From the NCBI GenBank assembly GCA_034620365.1, contig JAQGEQ010000339.1, positions 496,001-560,000 on the forward strand: 64,000 nt of DNA. The letters run 5' to 3'. The notes under the pieces are model-generated. The model did no database searches and was not told where the DNA came from. It was given only the letters and a program-made list of their open reading frames with translations. This stretch comes from Pegea sp. RAD2-039 (lineage: Eukaryota; Chordata; Thaliacea; Salpida; Salpidae). Position 1 is the first letter of the stretch. Every line of letters starts with the position of its first letter. The position numbers were made by a program, and so were the translations under genes. Below are positions 51,095 to 63,893 of the stretch, in pieces.

Positions 51095-54000
51095 TCATAT
51101 CATTCCTGGTTTTGCATACATAGGAAGATGATAGTAGTTGTAATTAATAAAGCTTAGAAGAGTTTTTTCAACAGCTTTTCGCTGTCCGATTTCATTAAAA
51201 TGTTTTGTTAAAGTTTCCCGCTGAGCGTCATTTATAAATGAGTCTTCTTCAACTAAATTATTAACCATTGCTTCGATAGAGGGCAGATTACTCGCTCCAA
51301 TTGGATGACTCCCGAGAATATCTCGGATCTGAAATGATTCTTTAGTTAAATACACAGAAAAAAATTTGAAACTAAAATAAAAGACCTCTTGTCTAAGATC
51401 AGGAAAGCGATCATGAAATAAGATCATACTCCAAGGCTCAGTGAAAAACTCGTATAAATCTTTAATCATATTTTCTTGATATCTTTGTAATAGATCATTG
51501 ATGTATCTTTCATGAACTCCATATAATTGAATTATATTTGGTATAAAATCAAACAGATGTTTGTTTTCTTTGTTCACTAAACAAGTTACTGTTTCAACGC
51601 ATTTAAACTGGTTCATGTGAATACGGAAAAATCGACCATTACAAGGACTTCCAGTGATAATTTCAGTTCCATGATCATCTCTATCAACCTCTAGATTATA
51701 ATCGACCACTGCTCCTGGCTTCCGCATATGCATATAATAAAAATCTCCTGGAAGAATCCCTGATATAATCTGAATCAAGAATCTTTTTAAATTTGTTTAC
51801 AACTCAAAGATTTGTTGGTCACCTTAGGCTCATGATAAACAGGAACAAATTTCTCATTTAAATCCTCTTTGCTAGAATCTTCTTTAGGAGCTGATTTTTC
51901 AAGAGATCCACATAGATCTTCTAAAGTTGGATCTACTATTGGAAGTAAAGACATCGCCAAACGAAATCCAATTTCACGAGAGCTGAAATTTGAATCATTT
52001 TTATTAATAAGTTTATTAAGTTTTAAAATAAATATGAATCTCAAGTTTTCAACCTCTGATTTTCATGTCTAAATGCTGGTGCATCAGCGTGATATCTTCT
52101 GCGATACTTTACTAAGGGTCCGGCAGCTCTTATTAGAGGATCATTGGTTTTGAAATCGGCATCAATTGTAAGCCGACCATCAAATACTATACATGAATCA
52201 TTAAGAGCAGAAAATGTTTCATGATTAATTCGAAGAGGATGTAGACTAATAAATGCGGAACAAGGAAAGTTATTGACTGGTTTGTCTGGTGTGGTAAATG
52301 ATAAACTAGTCACATTTTCTTTTCCTACCAATAAAAAAATTAATTATTGAAAGTTTGCGACTATATTACATAAAAATGAATCAAATTAACAAATTTATTA
52401 GCAGGTTACGTATTTTCAAAGTTTTAAAACATCATATAAAACGATGAAAATAATTAGAATGATGCGACTAAAACCTAAAAATACCATTATCGTCTTTTTC
52501 AGTAAACCATGAAGCAAGCACATAATTTTCATAAACTTCAATGCCAGCATTTTCTAAAGCTTTGTAAACTGCTTTGGTAATTACAGGTTCCTTAAAAACG
52601 TTTCTTCTATAATTACAACTAGCTGATACAGTGGTGTTAGCAGATGGTGGATTCACAAGTTTAATACAACTTCCAGAAATTCCGCAGCTTAACAAATGTT
52701 GTATTGCCAAAAAACATTGAAAATTTTTACCGTAAAAAACTATATTCTGAAAAACAAATCATTTTTAATTGAATTTATTCAAACATTTTAATGTTATTGA
52801 AAGTATTTTTACAATTAATATTTACTTTTTTTTGCGCAGTATTTTCACATTCGGTATTTTGTAAAGCCCACTTAGTAAGGAGCATGTAATCGTAGTCATC
52901 ATTCAATGCCATTACATTTTGAGGAACATTTGCGTTTTTACTTAATGGCTTGTTGATATCTTGTACACTAAGATCATGATTAGTAGCTAATTTGTTTAAA
53001 TCCAGACCAGAAGCAGCTGGAATCTGAAAACAAAGACTTGTTGATAAAAACTCTTATTTAAAATTTAAACAAGCAGTATTATGAAGAAATTTTTGAACAT
53101 ACATGATATTGTTGCCCAGTACATAAAATCAAATAATCATAAGTTACAGAAGAACCGTCAGATAAGATTATCTGTTTATGAGAACGATTCATTGCAGTCA
53201 TAACACCTGGTAGAGGTTCTTGGAATTACTCATCAAACACAAACAGAATTTGTCAAATACCTGTAACAACGTTTACCCAAGTTCTTAGTGAAATTTTTGC
53301 TAAATCTTCTTTTGAGTAATTTTGTGCATTAGCCTTGAACTCTGCCGTGGGTAAACCTCTTTTGGATACTAAGACTAAATTATTAAATCTTAAATGAGGA
53401 CAAAAACATAAAATCTCAAGAAATGAAAGAGCAGTGTCAGATGCTCCTACAATAACAATTCTGGCATTGATAACTACCTGTGACATGAAAATAGTTTATT
53501 AGATGAAGTTTTAAAAATAAGTACAAACCAAACCTTAGGTTCTAAGGTCAATTTTCGGTTGATATGATTCAATGAGTAAGGTATTTGAGCTGTTAGTACT
53601 CTAGATGAAGGGCTGTTTATACCAAGTATCTTTTCAGGATAAACAATTTGTTTTCTTGATCTAACAGGCACTAGATTGTTTAATGCTAGAATATAAAAGT
53701 TATTGTTGAAAAAAATGAGCTTTTTAATTGAAAAAAAAGTAAAAGTAAATTGTATAATGAAGAAATTTAGTTGTGATTTTAAAAGACTTTACTAAATGTG
53801 AAAATTAATTAACCAGTAATTAAAGAATTCTTTTTTATAAGTTCTTCATCTTGCTTTGTATAGATTGGATAATAGAGACACGATTTTTTGCTTTGCCTCA
53901 AAACTTCTTTCAAAAATATCTTTGAAAAGTTCTATAGAATATAATAATTAAGAGAAAATTTGTTGAGTAAGTTGATTAAATTTAACCTGAAAAATTGGGT

Positions 54001-57000
54001 TTAAAACAAAATGGTTAAGATGACCGTGCTCATCTCTCCTATGGTGATTATAGTAAATAAAATCTTCAATGTTATAATGAGATCTTATATATTCAATATC
54101 TTCTTCTCTTCGAATAATGCAAATACCAACAACCTGAAGATATGTTTAAATAGTTTTGCAAAAATGACTCCAGTAATTACTTGATCTAAACAGTCTGCAA
54201 CAAATGCTTGTATCTCTCTCCCATCTTCATCTCTTCTTGCTTCATTAAACTTTTGTAAATCTTTCAATAGTACATCTTGAAGATTTATTTTTTCAACCAG
54301 ATGTTTCACCTGTTATAAAAGACTTATAAAGATTTTATCTTCAAAATAAAGTTTAAAGTAAAATTCTAACAAATAAAACTAAAGTTTTCTGTAGTAATAT
54401 TCCTTATATCATAAGTTTAGTCTTTAAAGTTTTTAAGTAATCTCATTTTAAGATGTAGGAATGCATAATGTAGCGGTGTACGCTAGAAGCAAGCGAGCCC
54501 TTAGCACCCTTGACCACCAAGCGCAAGATTTGTTTACAAGACAATTTTTCCTGGATTAGTCTAGTTGCCAGAAAATTTTTACAAATCAAGGTGCTAAATT
54601 GAACTATCTGACTGATTTTTATGCCTTAATATATGATCTAAACTAGGAACGCTAATATTTAAAACCCAAATTTTGATCGCGTTATCAAAGATTAGTTTGA
54701 AAGATATGAAAATTGCTAAAAACATCAAATCGAAAAGACCTTGTCGAAATCGTCCTTTGTAGCTTTACGCACTGAAAAGTTAGAGGCGAGTAAGCCGTGT
54801 CGATGAAAGACATAAAGTTCATGTGGAGAGTTGGAAGACTTTTTAGGAGTTACACGAACAAAGTTTTGAATAAGAGGGAACTCTGGGACTAGATGAGGAA
54901 TTGAAATCACCGCAAAATCTTTATCTGGAAAAAGTCTGTAAAAAAAACAACTAGATAAAAAAATCCAATTTTTTGTGGATTTATTTAGTCGTTTATTAAA
55001 AGTGATTTATTTAATTTGATGAGATTGTTTGTTACTTGAACATTTCAGGTAAGAAGTCAACAGATCTCATCTCATGTGCTTCCTCAATACAAAAGAGTTG
55101 AATTGAAAAGGCATTTGATTCTCCCAAATAAACCGGCTGTGAAAATAATTGACAAAAATATTGGTTTAGACAACACTTCAAATTAATTAAACAGTTAACT
55201 GATATTTTTCTGGATAGTTTAATTCCAACTTGAAAAGATTAATTAGTGATTCGAAATAAAACTAGAAGTCTAGCAGGAGTTAAATGTTTCTTACTCGAAA
55301 TACTTCTTCCTTTACATCTTCTTGGACATGGTAAGATAAACTAAGATCTATTTTATCGGGAATAGTTACTGATTCCGTGTGAGACATAATTGAAGAAGAC
55401 ATATGAGCTTCACTTAGTTTAACTTCTCTATTTGAAGATTCAGATCTTATACTTGCAGTTTCGGTTTGTTCACTGTGTTCAGTTGTCGCAGCTTTATCTG
55501 AAAATTTTAGACTTTTGTAATTTTCACAAGAACACGAGAACTAAATTGAGTTATAGACAGACAGAAAAAATTGATTTCTGTCGTTTTAATAAAACTCTTT
55601 ATCTTTAAATTAGTAAAATGAAATTACCTTCAATCTGAACTGAGTTAGTGTCAACATCTGAATTATCCGATTTTAGTTGTTCATCTAAATCTTCCGAGGG
55701 TTCATCTTTAATAGAAGATAATTTCGGTTGCAAGTTATCATTTGGATGAAATTTACAAAGACCATGAAAAGCATCAAGTTCATAACAGCTCTGTATAACA
55801 AAAATGTTGTAACTTGTAACAAACAAAAGACAAATGATCGCTTCAATGATAACTTGTTAAATAGAAATTAAATTAAATATGAATCAGAGTGAAAAGTTTT
55901 GATATTTTTAAATAATTCTCATGGTCTCACTTGCAAGAAATCTGTATTAACTGATGAGCAAATACTCATAAAACCAACAGCTTTGCCACCAGCTTCAGCA
56001 GCTAAACAATGATTTTCACTATTTTGAGCTTCTATAGTTTCAGCGATAAAGTATTCGCCATAAGACTGAAATTACAAAGTAAATTACAGAAGCCCTTAGA
56101 AATATAAACCTACAAAAACTTGGTTTTAATCTTAGTTTTGATAGTAGTTAAAAAGCAAACAAAATTTTAAAGAAAAATTTATTTAAGTTAATAATGAAGA
56201 AGTTGATCAATTACATCAGTTAGAAGTGAATCTAGTTGAGTGAATAAAGGAGTTAGGTCATCTGTATCTTCCACAACAGCTTGACGAATGTATAAGGCAG
56301 GGACATGCTCGTGACGTTGTGTGATATACAAAGTAAATTCGTCTAAAACAATCGTTTAGAACGTTATAAAGAAAACTTTGTTTATAGAATTTATTGTGTA
56401 ATTATTACTTGTTGTCAAAATAATATTATTGTGTAAAAAAATACTTCTAATTACTTGTATTTGACTTAAATGTATAAACTTCTCTAAAGATATTCATTAG
56501 AGCTGGTTCGAGGGGAAAATCAACTTTAGTGATTAGAAGAATGAAATGTAAATGGGATACTGCATTAAAAACCGCTCGAATAATTTCGCTTGCTGTTATT
56601 GAAGTATAATCTTCATGTGCAGTAAAATAATGCATATATAAGCTGAAAGTAAAATATCTCAGTTAGAATACTAAACTTATCAAAATTTTATTAAATTTAG
56701 CTTAAGATTTATTAAAAATGAAGATAATACTTTTTATATTGCTGAAATAATCATTTGAAACATTGTAAAGTATTACCTATTAATAGATGAGCAATTAACC
56801 AAAGCTGAAGTATCTAACATTCGAATCCAGTTTTCCCAATTAGCAGAATCACAAATTTCATATTCAATTTGTGGATAATCAACAAAAGCAGAAAACCCAA
56901 GTACCTAAATTTAAGAACAAACTTATTTTAATAGGAATATTTAAGCTTGTTAACTTCTCTTTATATAGAAAGACATAAAAATTAGAATACATAAAAGTTA

Positions 57001-57290
57001 TTTAACTTCTATAAATGTAAATCACTTACATCATTATTAGCATTGCAAAGTGTTACAGACAAATTGGCTTTTTCAATCAGATGGACAATATTAATGTCTC
57101 CAAATTGTTTTTTTGTTTGATCTGAAGTAAGTTGAAGAATTGCTGAAGCATCAACTGATTCTGTTCTTCTAGCATTTAAAGTCTAAAAATCAATTTTAAA
57201 CATATAAAATATTAATTGAAATTCTTATAACTGTATAATCACCTCTTCAATAACAGTTTGGGTATTAGATGTTGATGGTTTTTCATCCAT
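51095..57290 (-). CDS. CFAP61: CFAP61, radial-spoke base protein of motile cilia (complete)
   Basis: Twenty-two coding exons in consistent phase give 1272 residues (human 1237): 57290-57243, 57182-57030, 56904-56777, 56642-56455, 56342-56215, 56065-55931, 55790-55628, 55497-55295, 55136-55036, 54935-54740, 54309-54181, 54133-53987, 53931-53814, 53685-53534, 53477-53261, 53206-53103, 53023-52826, 52746-52485, 52324-52054, 51982-51823, 51769-51386, 51328-51095. Family marks in order: NARRTESVDA near the start, IEKANLSVTLCN (about 55-66), ISIPHLVPEFPLIQNFV, then DIEYIRSHYNIEDFIYY and NHINRKLTLEPK. A Rossmann-type segment NARIVIVGASDTALSFLEIL follows (about 667-686), then LILCTGQQYH, SSREIGFRLA, LFHDRFPDLRQE and the terminal YHLPMYAKPGMI. 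CFAP61 is part of the calmodulin/spoke-associated complex at radial-spoke bases. Predicted nucleotide binding rests only on the fold. Confidence 0.96.
54310..54739. other. CFAP61 intron 10 with a GC-richer insert
   Basis: This 430-bp intron is longer than most in the gene. At about 54473-54570 it contains a GC-richer block (TAGCGGTGTACGCTAG..., AAGCGAGCCCTTAGCACCC) unlike neighbouring introns, probably a small decayed insertion. No tRNA-type A and B boxes could be fixed by eye. Confidence 0.4.
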
Positions 57291-57353
57291 TAGAAACGTT
57301 ATTTTTATGCTGCTCTCAATGAATAATCTTTAAATTGTAATTCTCATTTTTTA

Positions 57354-57820
57354 CTAAGTAAAAATCAATTAGTTATCATTAATTCCAGTTTTTAAAACTT
57401 TTTTTAAATCAGAAAAGTTAATAAAATTATTTAGTAACAAACAAAATAAATAATTCTATATCTCAAGATTTTTTATTAAGCCTTGTTTTGAATAAACACA
57501 AAATAAAACAAATGCTAAGACAAAAATATCTTAAATTTGAATTAAGACATCAAAAATAATATATATTAAAAGATTTTACAATAATCTATGATTATCTAAT
57601 AATTATTATTATAGAATGGAAATAAAAAAATTGAAACTTTGCTTGAAGTTTCAAAAGAAAATGAAATATTAGATAATTTTGACATAAGAATAGATTAATG
57701 AAGAATAAAAAACTAATCGTTTTACTACAAATTATATAATTTTAACAAAATGTTTATCAGCAAAAAAAATTAATAAAACATCTGAAAAAATATGAATTTA
57801 ATTTCAAAATATTAACTTAC
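57354..57820 (-). other. Predicted 5' UTR intron of CFAP61
   Basis: On the minus strand a strong donor (GTAAGTT, exon end 57821) and an acceptor (TTTTTACTTAG, next exon from 57353) bracket 467 bp just before the start codon at 57290. A short upstream ATG reading frame of five codons follows the acceptor. Only transcripts can confirm it. Confidence 0.5.
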
Positions 57821-57894
57821 AAACGTCATTTAAAACTTATTTAGTATCAAAATAGATATTAAGTTTACTTCGTTTTTTCAACTATGTTTGCAGT

Positions 57895-57908
57895 GTTGTC
57901 ATAGCTAC
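57895..57908. promoter_or_regulatory. X-box (RFX site) at the CFAP61 promoter
   Basis: GTTGTCATAGCTAC matches the animal X-box GTTGCCATGGCAAC at 11 of 14 positions; two differences are pyrimidine or purine swaps allowed by RYYNYY-N2-RRNRAC. The one core mismatch is T at position 12. It lies 74 bp upstream of the predicted donor of the first, noncoding exon, which is where RFX sites of cilium genes are normally found. Confidence 0.6.
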
Positions 57909-57909
57909 A

Positions 57910-60900
57910 TAGAACTCCCTTGCGCCTTTAAATACGTTTATGGCTTTTTATTGTCTTGTAACCTTCTGATTTGACTAATAAATAAAGTATATAATTAGTT
58001 TGAAATGGTTAACAAATATAGCAAATTTTAAATACATTTGTTATGCTTAAAAATATTAGAAACGTTTATTTCAACTCTGTTTTTAATATTAATGATTTCA
58101 CTCATTTTAGTTTACTCATTATAAGTTTGTTTCATGCTTACTTTTAAATAACTTTGAAAAACTCAGTTTAGTCAAAGTTAAAAAGATATTAAAGAATCTT
58201 TACTAATGCATTCACGTATTATATTTTTATCCATAATTTCTTCCAGATAGCTATTAGCAAAATAAGTTGATTTATCTTTTTAAACTAAAAATCGATTTTG
58301 AACTACTGAGAAACTGTAAAATCTATAAGAATGCATATTAACCAATAAAACTCGTATTTAATCTATTATTTAGACTAGCAATATAATTTATTTTATTGGA
58401 ATAGAACTATATAGCATCAATTTATAAAATCAATAGTTATTTGTTGCAATTACTAGTGCTTATTTTTCGAAGATTAAGCGAAACTTAACGAGTATATAAT
58501 TTTTTGATTAAAAGTTGCCCGTTTAGTGACTCATGTATAGATTCGAAACTTCAGGGCGGGAACCATGTCTTGAAAATGTAGTTTTTTACTTGCAGTAAAT
58601 CAATATTTAGGTATATTCGGATAAAAAATAGTTTTCAACTTTTAATCGTAGAAAACTCAATATGTAACTTTATGATTTTAATAATAAAAAAGGGTTTCAA
58701 GACAACTTTTAAAATCTCAATTACAACTAGGGCCGTGCTTTCTACTTCATATTTCTTATTAGATTGCTAAGAATTGATTTTCTGAATGCTTTTTAAAAAT
58801 AGCCAAATAAATTTATATATTAAATCTGGTGATTGTGAGCAGCTAAACTAGATGCTCAATTAGCAAAATCTTTTTTAGTTTGTCTTAAAACTCTAATGTA
58901 AGATCAACTTGTTGAAATTAAAACGAGTTTACTAATTTTGATAACATTTTTGTAAATCAGAATTCTTAGGATCTTTCAACAATAATTTGTTTGTAAAATT
59001 TACATTTATGTAAAAAACATAAATATTTTTTAAATAGTACAACATTTAATTTATGTTCAACAGATGTTAACCAAAATATTTACAGCTTTTGGTTAGTTTT
59101 ACTTTTAGTTGCTTTAATAAGAACAAACATCAAGTTTATTAAAATTAATACTTCGTGAATATCTATGAAGATATCATTTGAAAAACGACAAATGAATATT
59201 TTGATGTTTAAAATTTCAACCACTATAAATACTGCAACAGAGATCTTATCAATAAAACAAAAGAATTAATTGAGGCTACACATAATGCAAACCAGAAGAT
59301 ATATTTAAACTACATTTCAAGTTGTGATTTTTAAACATAACTCTATTATAACCTACAAATGCAAATGTCATTTATGAATATGAAATTAAAGATGAAATAA
59401 TTTATAGATCATTATAATTCACAAATATTTACATTTTAATTACTAATATTTATTGATTTTATTGATGGTGTCATCGAAGATAAAAAATGATTTTTTTAGT
59501 ATTTTCTATGCTTCAGCTTTTAATTGGTTAGTGATGAAAATCAATGTTTGCTAAATTTTGTTAGCTTTATAATTAGAGCTTTCGAACTGAAGACTATTTT
59601 ATCAAAATTATGTCGAGTGTTTAATTCAATTGAGATCAGAATATTTGTATAAGTGAAATAAGGATAAATTTTATATGTTTAAAACGTGGATACATACAAA
59701 TTTGTTATTTCTGTCAAAATTCAAAATGATTTAATTGTTTATTTGGATTTTAATGTAAATATTTTGTAAGGTTGTACTTTTAATAAGTTTTTAACAATTT
59801 CTCTTTAAAATATCTTGTAAATATTTTAACCTCTAAAATTTAAGCATATTGTTTAACTAATGGGATTTTGTAGTCCTTAAAGATGGTTAATGATTAACTT
59901 TATGTTTTCTTTCAAGATGAAAATAATTTCAGAAATATATTTATTTTAGGTTGAAATAGATGTACAATAAAAGCATTTACAATCTTGTAAACACTTATCT
60001 TCTAAAAGTTTATCTATCAGTATCAAGTAAACAATATGACCAACAACATCCATCTATCTATCCAATTTATTCCATAAAGTTTATAAAAAGTAGATAATTT
60101 TTATTAATTTAAAAATAGATTAGTACAAATTTAAAACATAATGAGAAAAATACTAAATTTACAAAATAAATATTAGCTGCTTAGTAAAAATAGTCGAGAA
60201 AACTGAATCTTCTTACAAATTGAACGTTGATTATTCCTGAGTTTCATTGCTTCCATTGACATTACACTTCAATATTCTTAGAATATGAAATATCAACAGA
60301 GCAAGGAACCTACAGGTATACTTCCTCTTAATTACAAGTTTTCTTGAAGCTAACAAACAACTAAACACTTTTATAACCAAGTCTGAATTATACCTTAAGC
60401 TCGCAAAGCGAAAATGGAATAAAACTATTGATCAGTTATTTATATAAAGACCTTTAAGCACATGTACCGGTTCTCAAGACTACATTCTTGATAAAATAGA
60501 ACAACTTTGTAACCAGGTTATTCATTTATAAGTGAATTGTGAACAAGAAAAATATGTATTTACTCAAGGTTTACTTCTAGGTTCAATATTTGTAGAGTAG
60601 AGTTACAATCCAAACAAACTAATACAATATGCCATCCTAGAAATTTAATGACAAGAGATTTACAACATAAAGCTAGTAAAGAGTTTTTCGAAATTAATTT
60701 ACAAAATTACAACTATAAAATAACCTCTACAAATACTCGTATATTTTAATCATATTACACTGATTTCAGACTACATAAATTATTTCAAGTGGTTGAATAC
60801 AAAGAAATAAAAGTTGATGCTTTGTTAATTGCTTTACAGAAATGATAACTTTTTAAAAAGTTCTTGAATGCAAAATTTAATAATTAAATATAAAGAAAGA

Positions 60901-61488
60901 CTTCAATATCACAGTTTATGATAAAAAGAATAAAATATGAAAAAAAATCTGTTTAAATGTAGGAATTTCGATTTGATTATCGGTTAGAAAATTATCTAAA
61001 TTTTGCTATTTTTGTGATACCTTCAATAATGTTACTTACTATAATTCCAAAATTTGTTAAAAATAATAATTAAAGAAGATAAATGTTATTAAAACGATCT
61101 TAGTAAGTGATGACATAACAAGGTTTGAGTTTGATTCTTAATAGGAGCAGAAATTGTTAGAATAAGAAAAAAATATGAAGAAAGACATCTGTTGAAAGAC
61201 ATCTGTTGGTTTTCGGATATTGTAGTGAGTTTTATACAAGTGTTGCTTATATGACCGTCTTCAGATGCTTGACAAAACCTATTTGCTTTGATAAGAGACA
61301 AATAAACGTAGAAGTTAACAAACAGTTTTCAAACGTTGAAAGCAAAAAATTTGAAGTAATTGAGTGCTGAAGTTAATTACTGTGGAATAAACATTTATAC
61401 AAAACACAGTTTGAAGTTAAATAGATGGAAATCAAAGATTTTTTTACATATAAAACAAAGAAAAGGATAAAAGAAGTTTTTAATCATA
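57910..61488. other. Non-coding region between CFAP61 and CCDC83
   Basis: About 3.6 kb with no supportable exon. The left part should hold upstream control DNA of CFAP61, including an E2F-like GGGCGGGAA at 58555-58563. The right part should hold the 3' UTR of CCDC83. Small open frames at 61089-61301 and 61425-61667 are not genes; the latter lies across the last CCDC83 exon in antisense. Confidence 0.45.
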
Positions 61489-63893
61489 TTAAACCAGTAG
61501 TGATGGATCAACTTTCCATTTTGTTACTTCAAAAGCTTCTGTATTTTCTTCTTCTATCTCTTCAATTTGTTGTTCATTCATTGAATATATTGGTTTCGAT
61601 TTTCCTGAAACTTGAAGTAATTTCACTTCAAGTGCACCAAGATGCAGAAACTCCTTTAAAGAATTGAAATTCAGATTGATTTGATGAAATTTATAAACTT
61701 CTTACATTGTTATCATGAAGATTAATTTGCTTTTCTTGATTTTCGATTATTTCTAATTCAATTTCATCTTTAGCAAAAACTTTCTCTTCAATTGTGATAG
61801 GTCTTGAATTACAAGGACAATCTGTTACAACAAATAGTTATTCAGATTTATTCAAATAATATAATTACAATTTATATACAAACTTTATAAATTATTTTTT
61901 ATAAATCTTTTTTAATGATAAGTTAGAAAAAAACAGCTCTTTAATGCCCTCTAGCGGATATAAAATATCAAAAAATATATAATTAAAAAAGATATTTACA
62001 ACAAATGATAACTGACCTGGAGAAGGTGAAGTGCTTGGACTTTGATACTCTGTTTGATAGATTGACATATTCTCTAAATTCATTCTGAGCTCTTCATTGC
62101 TAAAGTCAACCGGTTTTTCCAACTTATTCAAACAAAAGTTGCTGCAAAATTGTTAAGGAGATTATTAGTTTAAAGCGATTAGAAGAAAATAGTTTAAAAA
62201 ATAAGAAATATCTTGAAATGAATTCAACTGACGTTGAAATTTTCAAATCTTCTTGTTGACATTGTAACAACTCACTAATGATCTTCAGATTTTTTTGTTC
62301 TAAAACCCGGATTTGTTCTTCAAGAATTGCTTCTTCTTCACTGCCAATAAATCAAACAATAAAACCAAAAAGATGGAAATGAAAGCAGATCACCGGTGTG
62401 TCTTCTCTTCTGCATGTAGCCACTTGTTCTCTTGTACTTCTTGCAAACTTTTTTTATCTAATTGTTTTAAAGCTTTTTCTGTTGCTAACGATTTCTGTTC
62501 ATTGATTCGATGTTCAGTTTTAGCTAAGATGCTATCTCTAGCAGCATCTAATTGAGTGTTTAAATGAGCTGAAAATATAAAAATAAGTTTTTTGATGATG
62601 TATTTCTAAGATAATTGTTATCATATTTTAATGTAATAATTATTATTTTTATAAATAATCACTTTTACCGCTCATTTCTTCATAATTTTTCTTCATGTCC
62701 TCCATTTCAGCTTCTAACAGTTTAATCTGATTTTATGGAAACAATGATTAAAAAACATCAATTAGAAGACAACTAACCTGAGTTTGATGCTCATGTCGCC
62801 CGACATCTCGATACTCACTCCAATAAGTAACTTCTTTAAACGTTTTTTCACATTCTTTATTAATATTTTTAATTCTTTCAAGAAGTTCTATTTACAAAAG
62901 TTGAAAACTTAAATCTTAATAAGAAAAAATCTTTATAAAAACAACTTAAAAAACAATAATAATTTAAAGACTGTTAAAAGTAGAAACTTTTTATTCTATA
63001 CATTAAATATTTCTGCAAATGAAAGCTTTAAGTTAGGAAAATGACAAATATCAGTAACAACTATGAGCTTTTATCTAAACTATCTTCTACTTGACACAAA
63101 ATTATATGTGTCTACTTCAGTATAATGTTTTCTTATGTACATTAACTACATTCTTATCATAACATTCAAAATAAAAACAACATTAAAACTTAAGCCTTTC
63201 TGTAAAAACTAATTCATCTTGTTCAGTTTTACAACCTATAGTTGGTAATTTTTCATCTAATATTAACTAATACTTCATCAGTTGATAAATTAGCAACAAA
63301 ATTTTGAAGGTTTATCAAAGAAACTTAGAATTAAATGAAAAAATTAGTTTTAAACTAATCAAAGGCAACTTGTGTGATTAATCTTAAATACACAATGTGG
63401 TTTTTATTTGTATATTTTCTTAAAATCACACCCACCATCAATAACAGTCTCTTCTTTACGTGAAACCTCCCATTTATCTTTCAGTGCCTTTTCAACATGC
63501 TCATAATTATATATTTGATTCTGCTCTTCTTCATTTTCAAGATCTTTACTTTGTTGCAACAAAACTTGAAAAGTTGCAAACTGTTCTTCTTTCAATTTAG
63601 CATTCTAAAAACCAATTTGCAGAAATCTTATAAAGAATACAAAAGTATAAATAATTTGTTACTCTTTCTATGTAGCGTTTATTCCAAGTATTAAGCTCAA
63701 TAAGCTCCTTTTCCAGTTCATCTAAAGAATGACCTTTGATTTGTAACCTTTCAGTAAAAAAAAAACAAATAAGACTTCATTGCTTTAATCAAGTTGAACT
63801 ATATAATTACTGATATGAAAGAATTGCTTCACGAAAGGCAGTGAGATTTTCTTTGTTAGATTTTTTTCCTTTTTTCTTTCCTTTTTTTGCCAT
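61489..63893 (-). CDS. CCDC83: CCDC83, coiled-coil protein (complete)
   Basis: Ten exons in consistent phase: 63893-63811, 63747-63663, 63604-63436, 62887-62778, 62726-62669, 62568-62394, 62340-62233, 62141-62017, 61821-61706, 61653-61489; 397 residues (human 444). It begins with a lysine-rich stretch (MAKKGKKKGKKS). The conserved block follows: EAILSYQLQIKGHSLDEL, YIERNAKLKEEQF, HVEKALKDKWEVSRKEE, EVTYWSEYRDVGRHEHQ and LQEVQENKWLHAEEKTHR. All are long heptad-rich helices. The C-terminal segment EFLHLGALEVKLLQV also matches the mammalian protein (NLGPLGVKLMSV), so both ends are conserved. The biochemical role of CCDC83 is not well known; mammalian expression is testis-biased. The start Met at 63893 is the first in the exon, and no upstream exon was visible before the window edge. 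Confidence 0.93.
61946..61957 (-). promoter_or_regulatory. CTCF-like motif in a CCDC83 intron
   Basis: Minus strand CCGCTAGAGGGC fits the CTCF core CCASYAGRKGGC except G for A at position 3, the same deviation as in the site at 5055-5068. It lies in intron 8 of CCDC83. Binding is inferred only from the motif. Confidence 0.35.
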
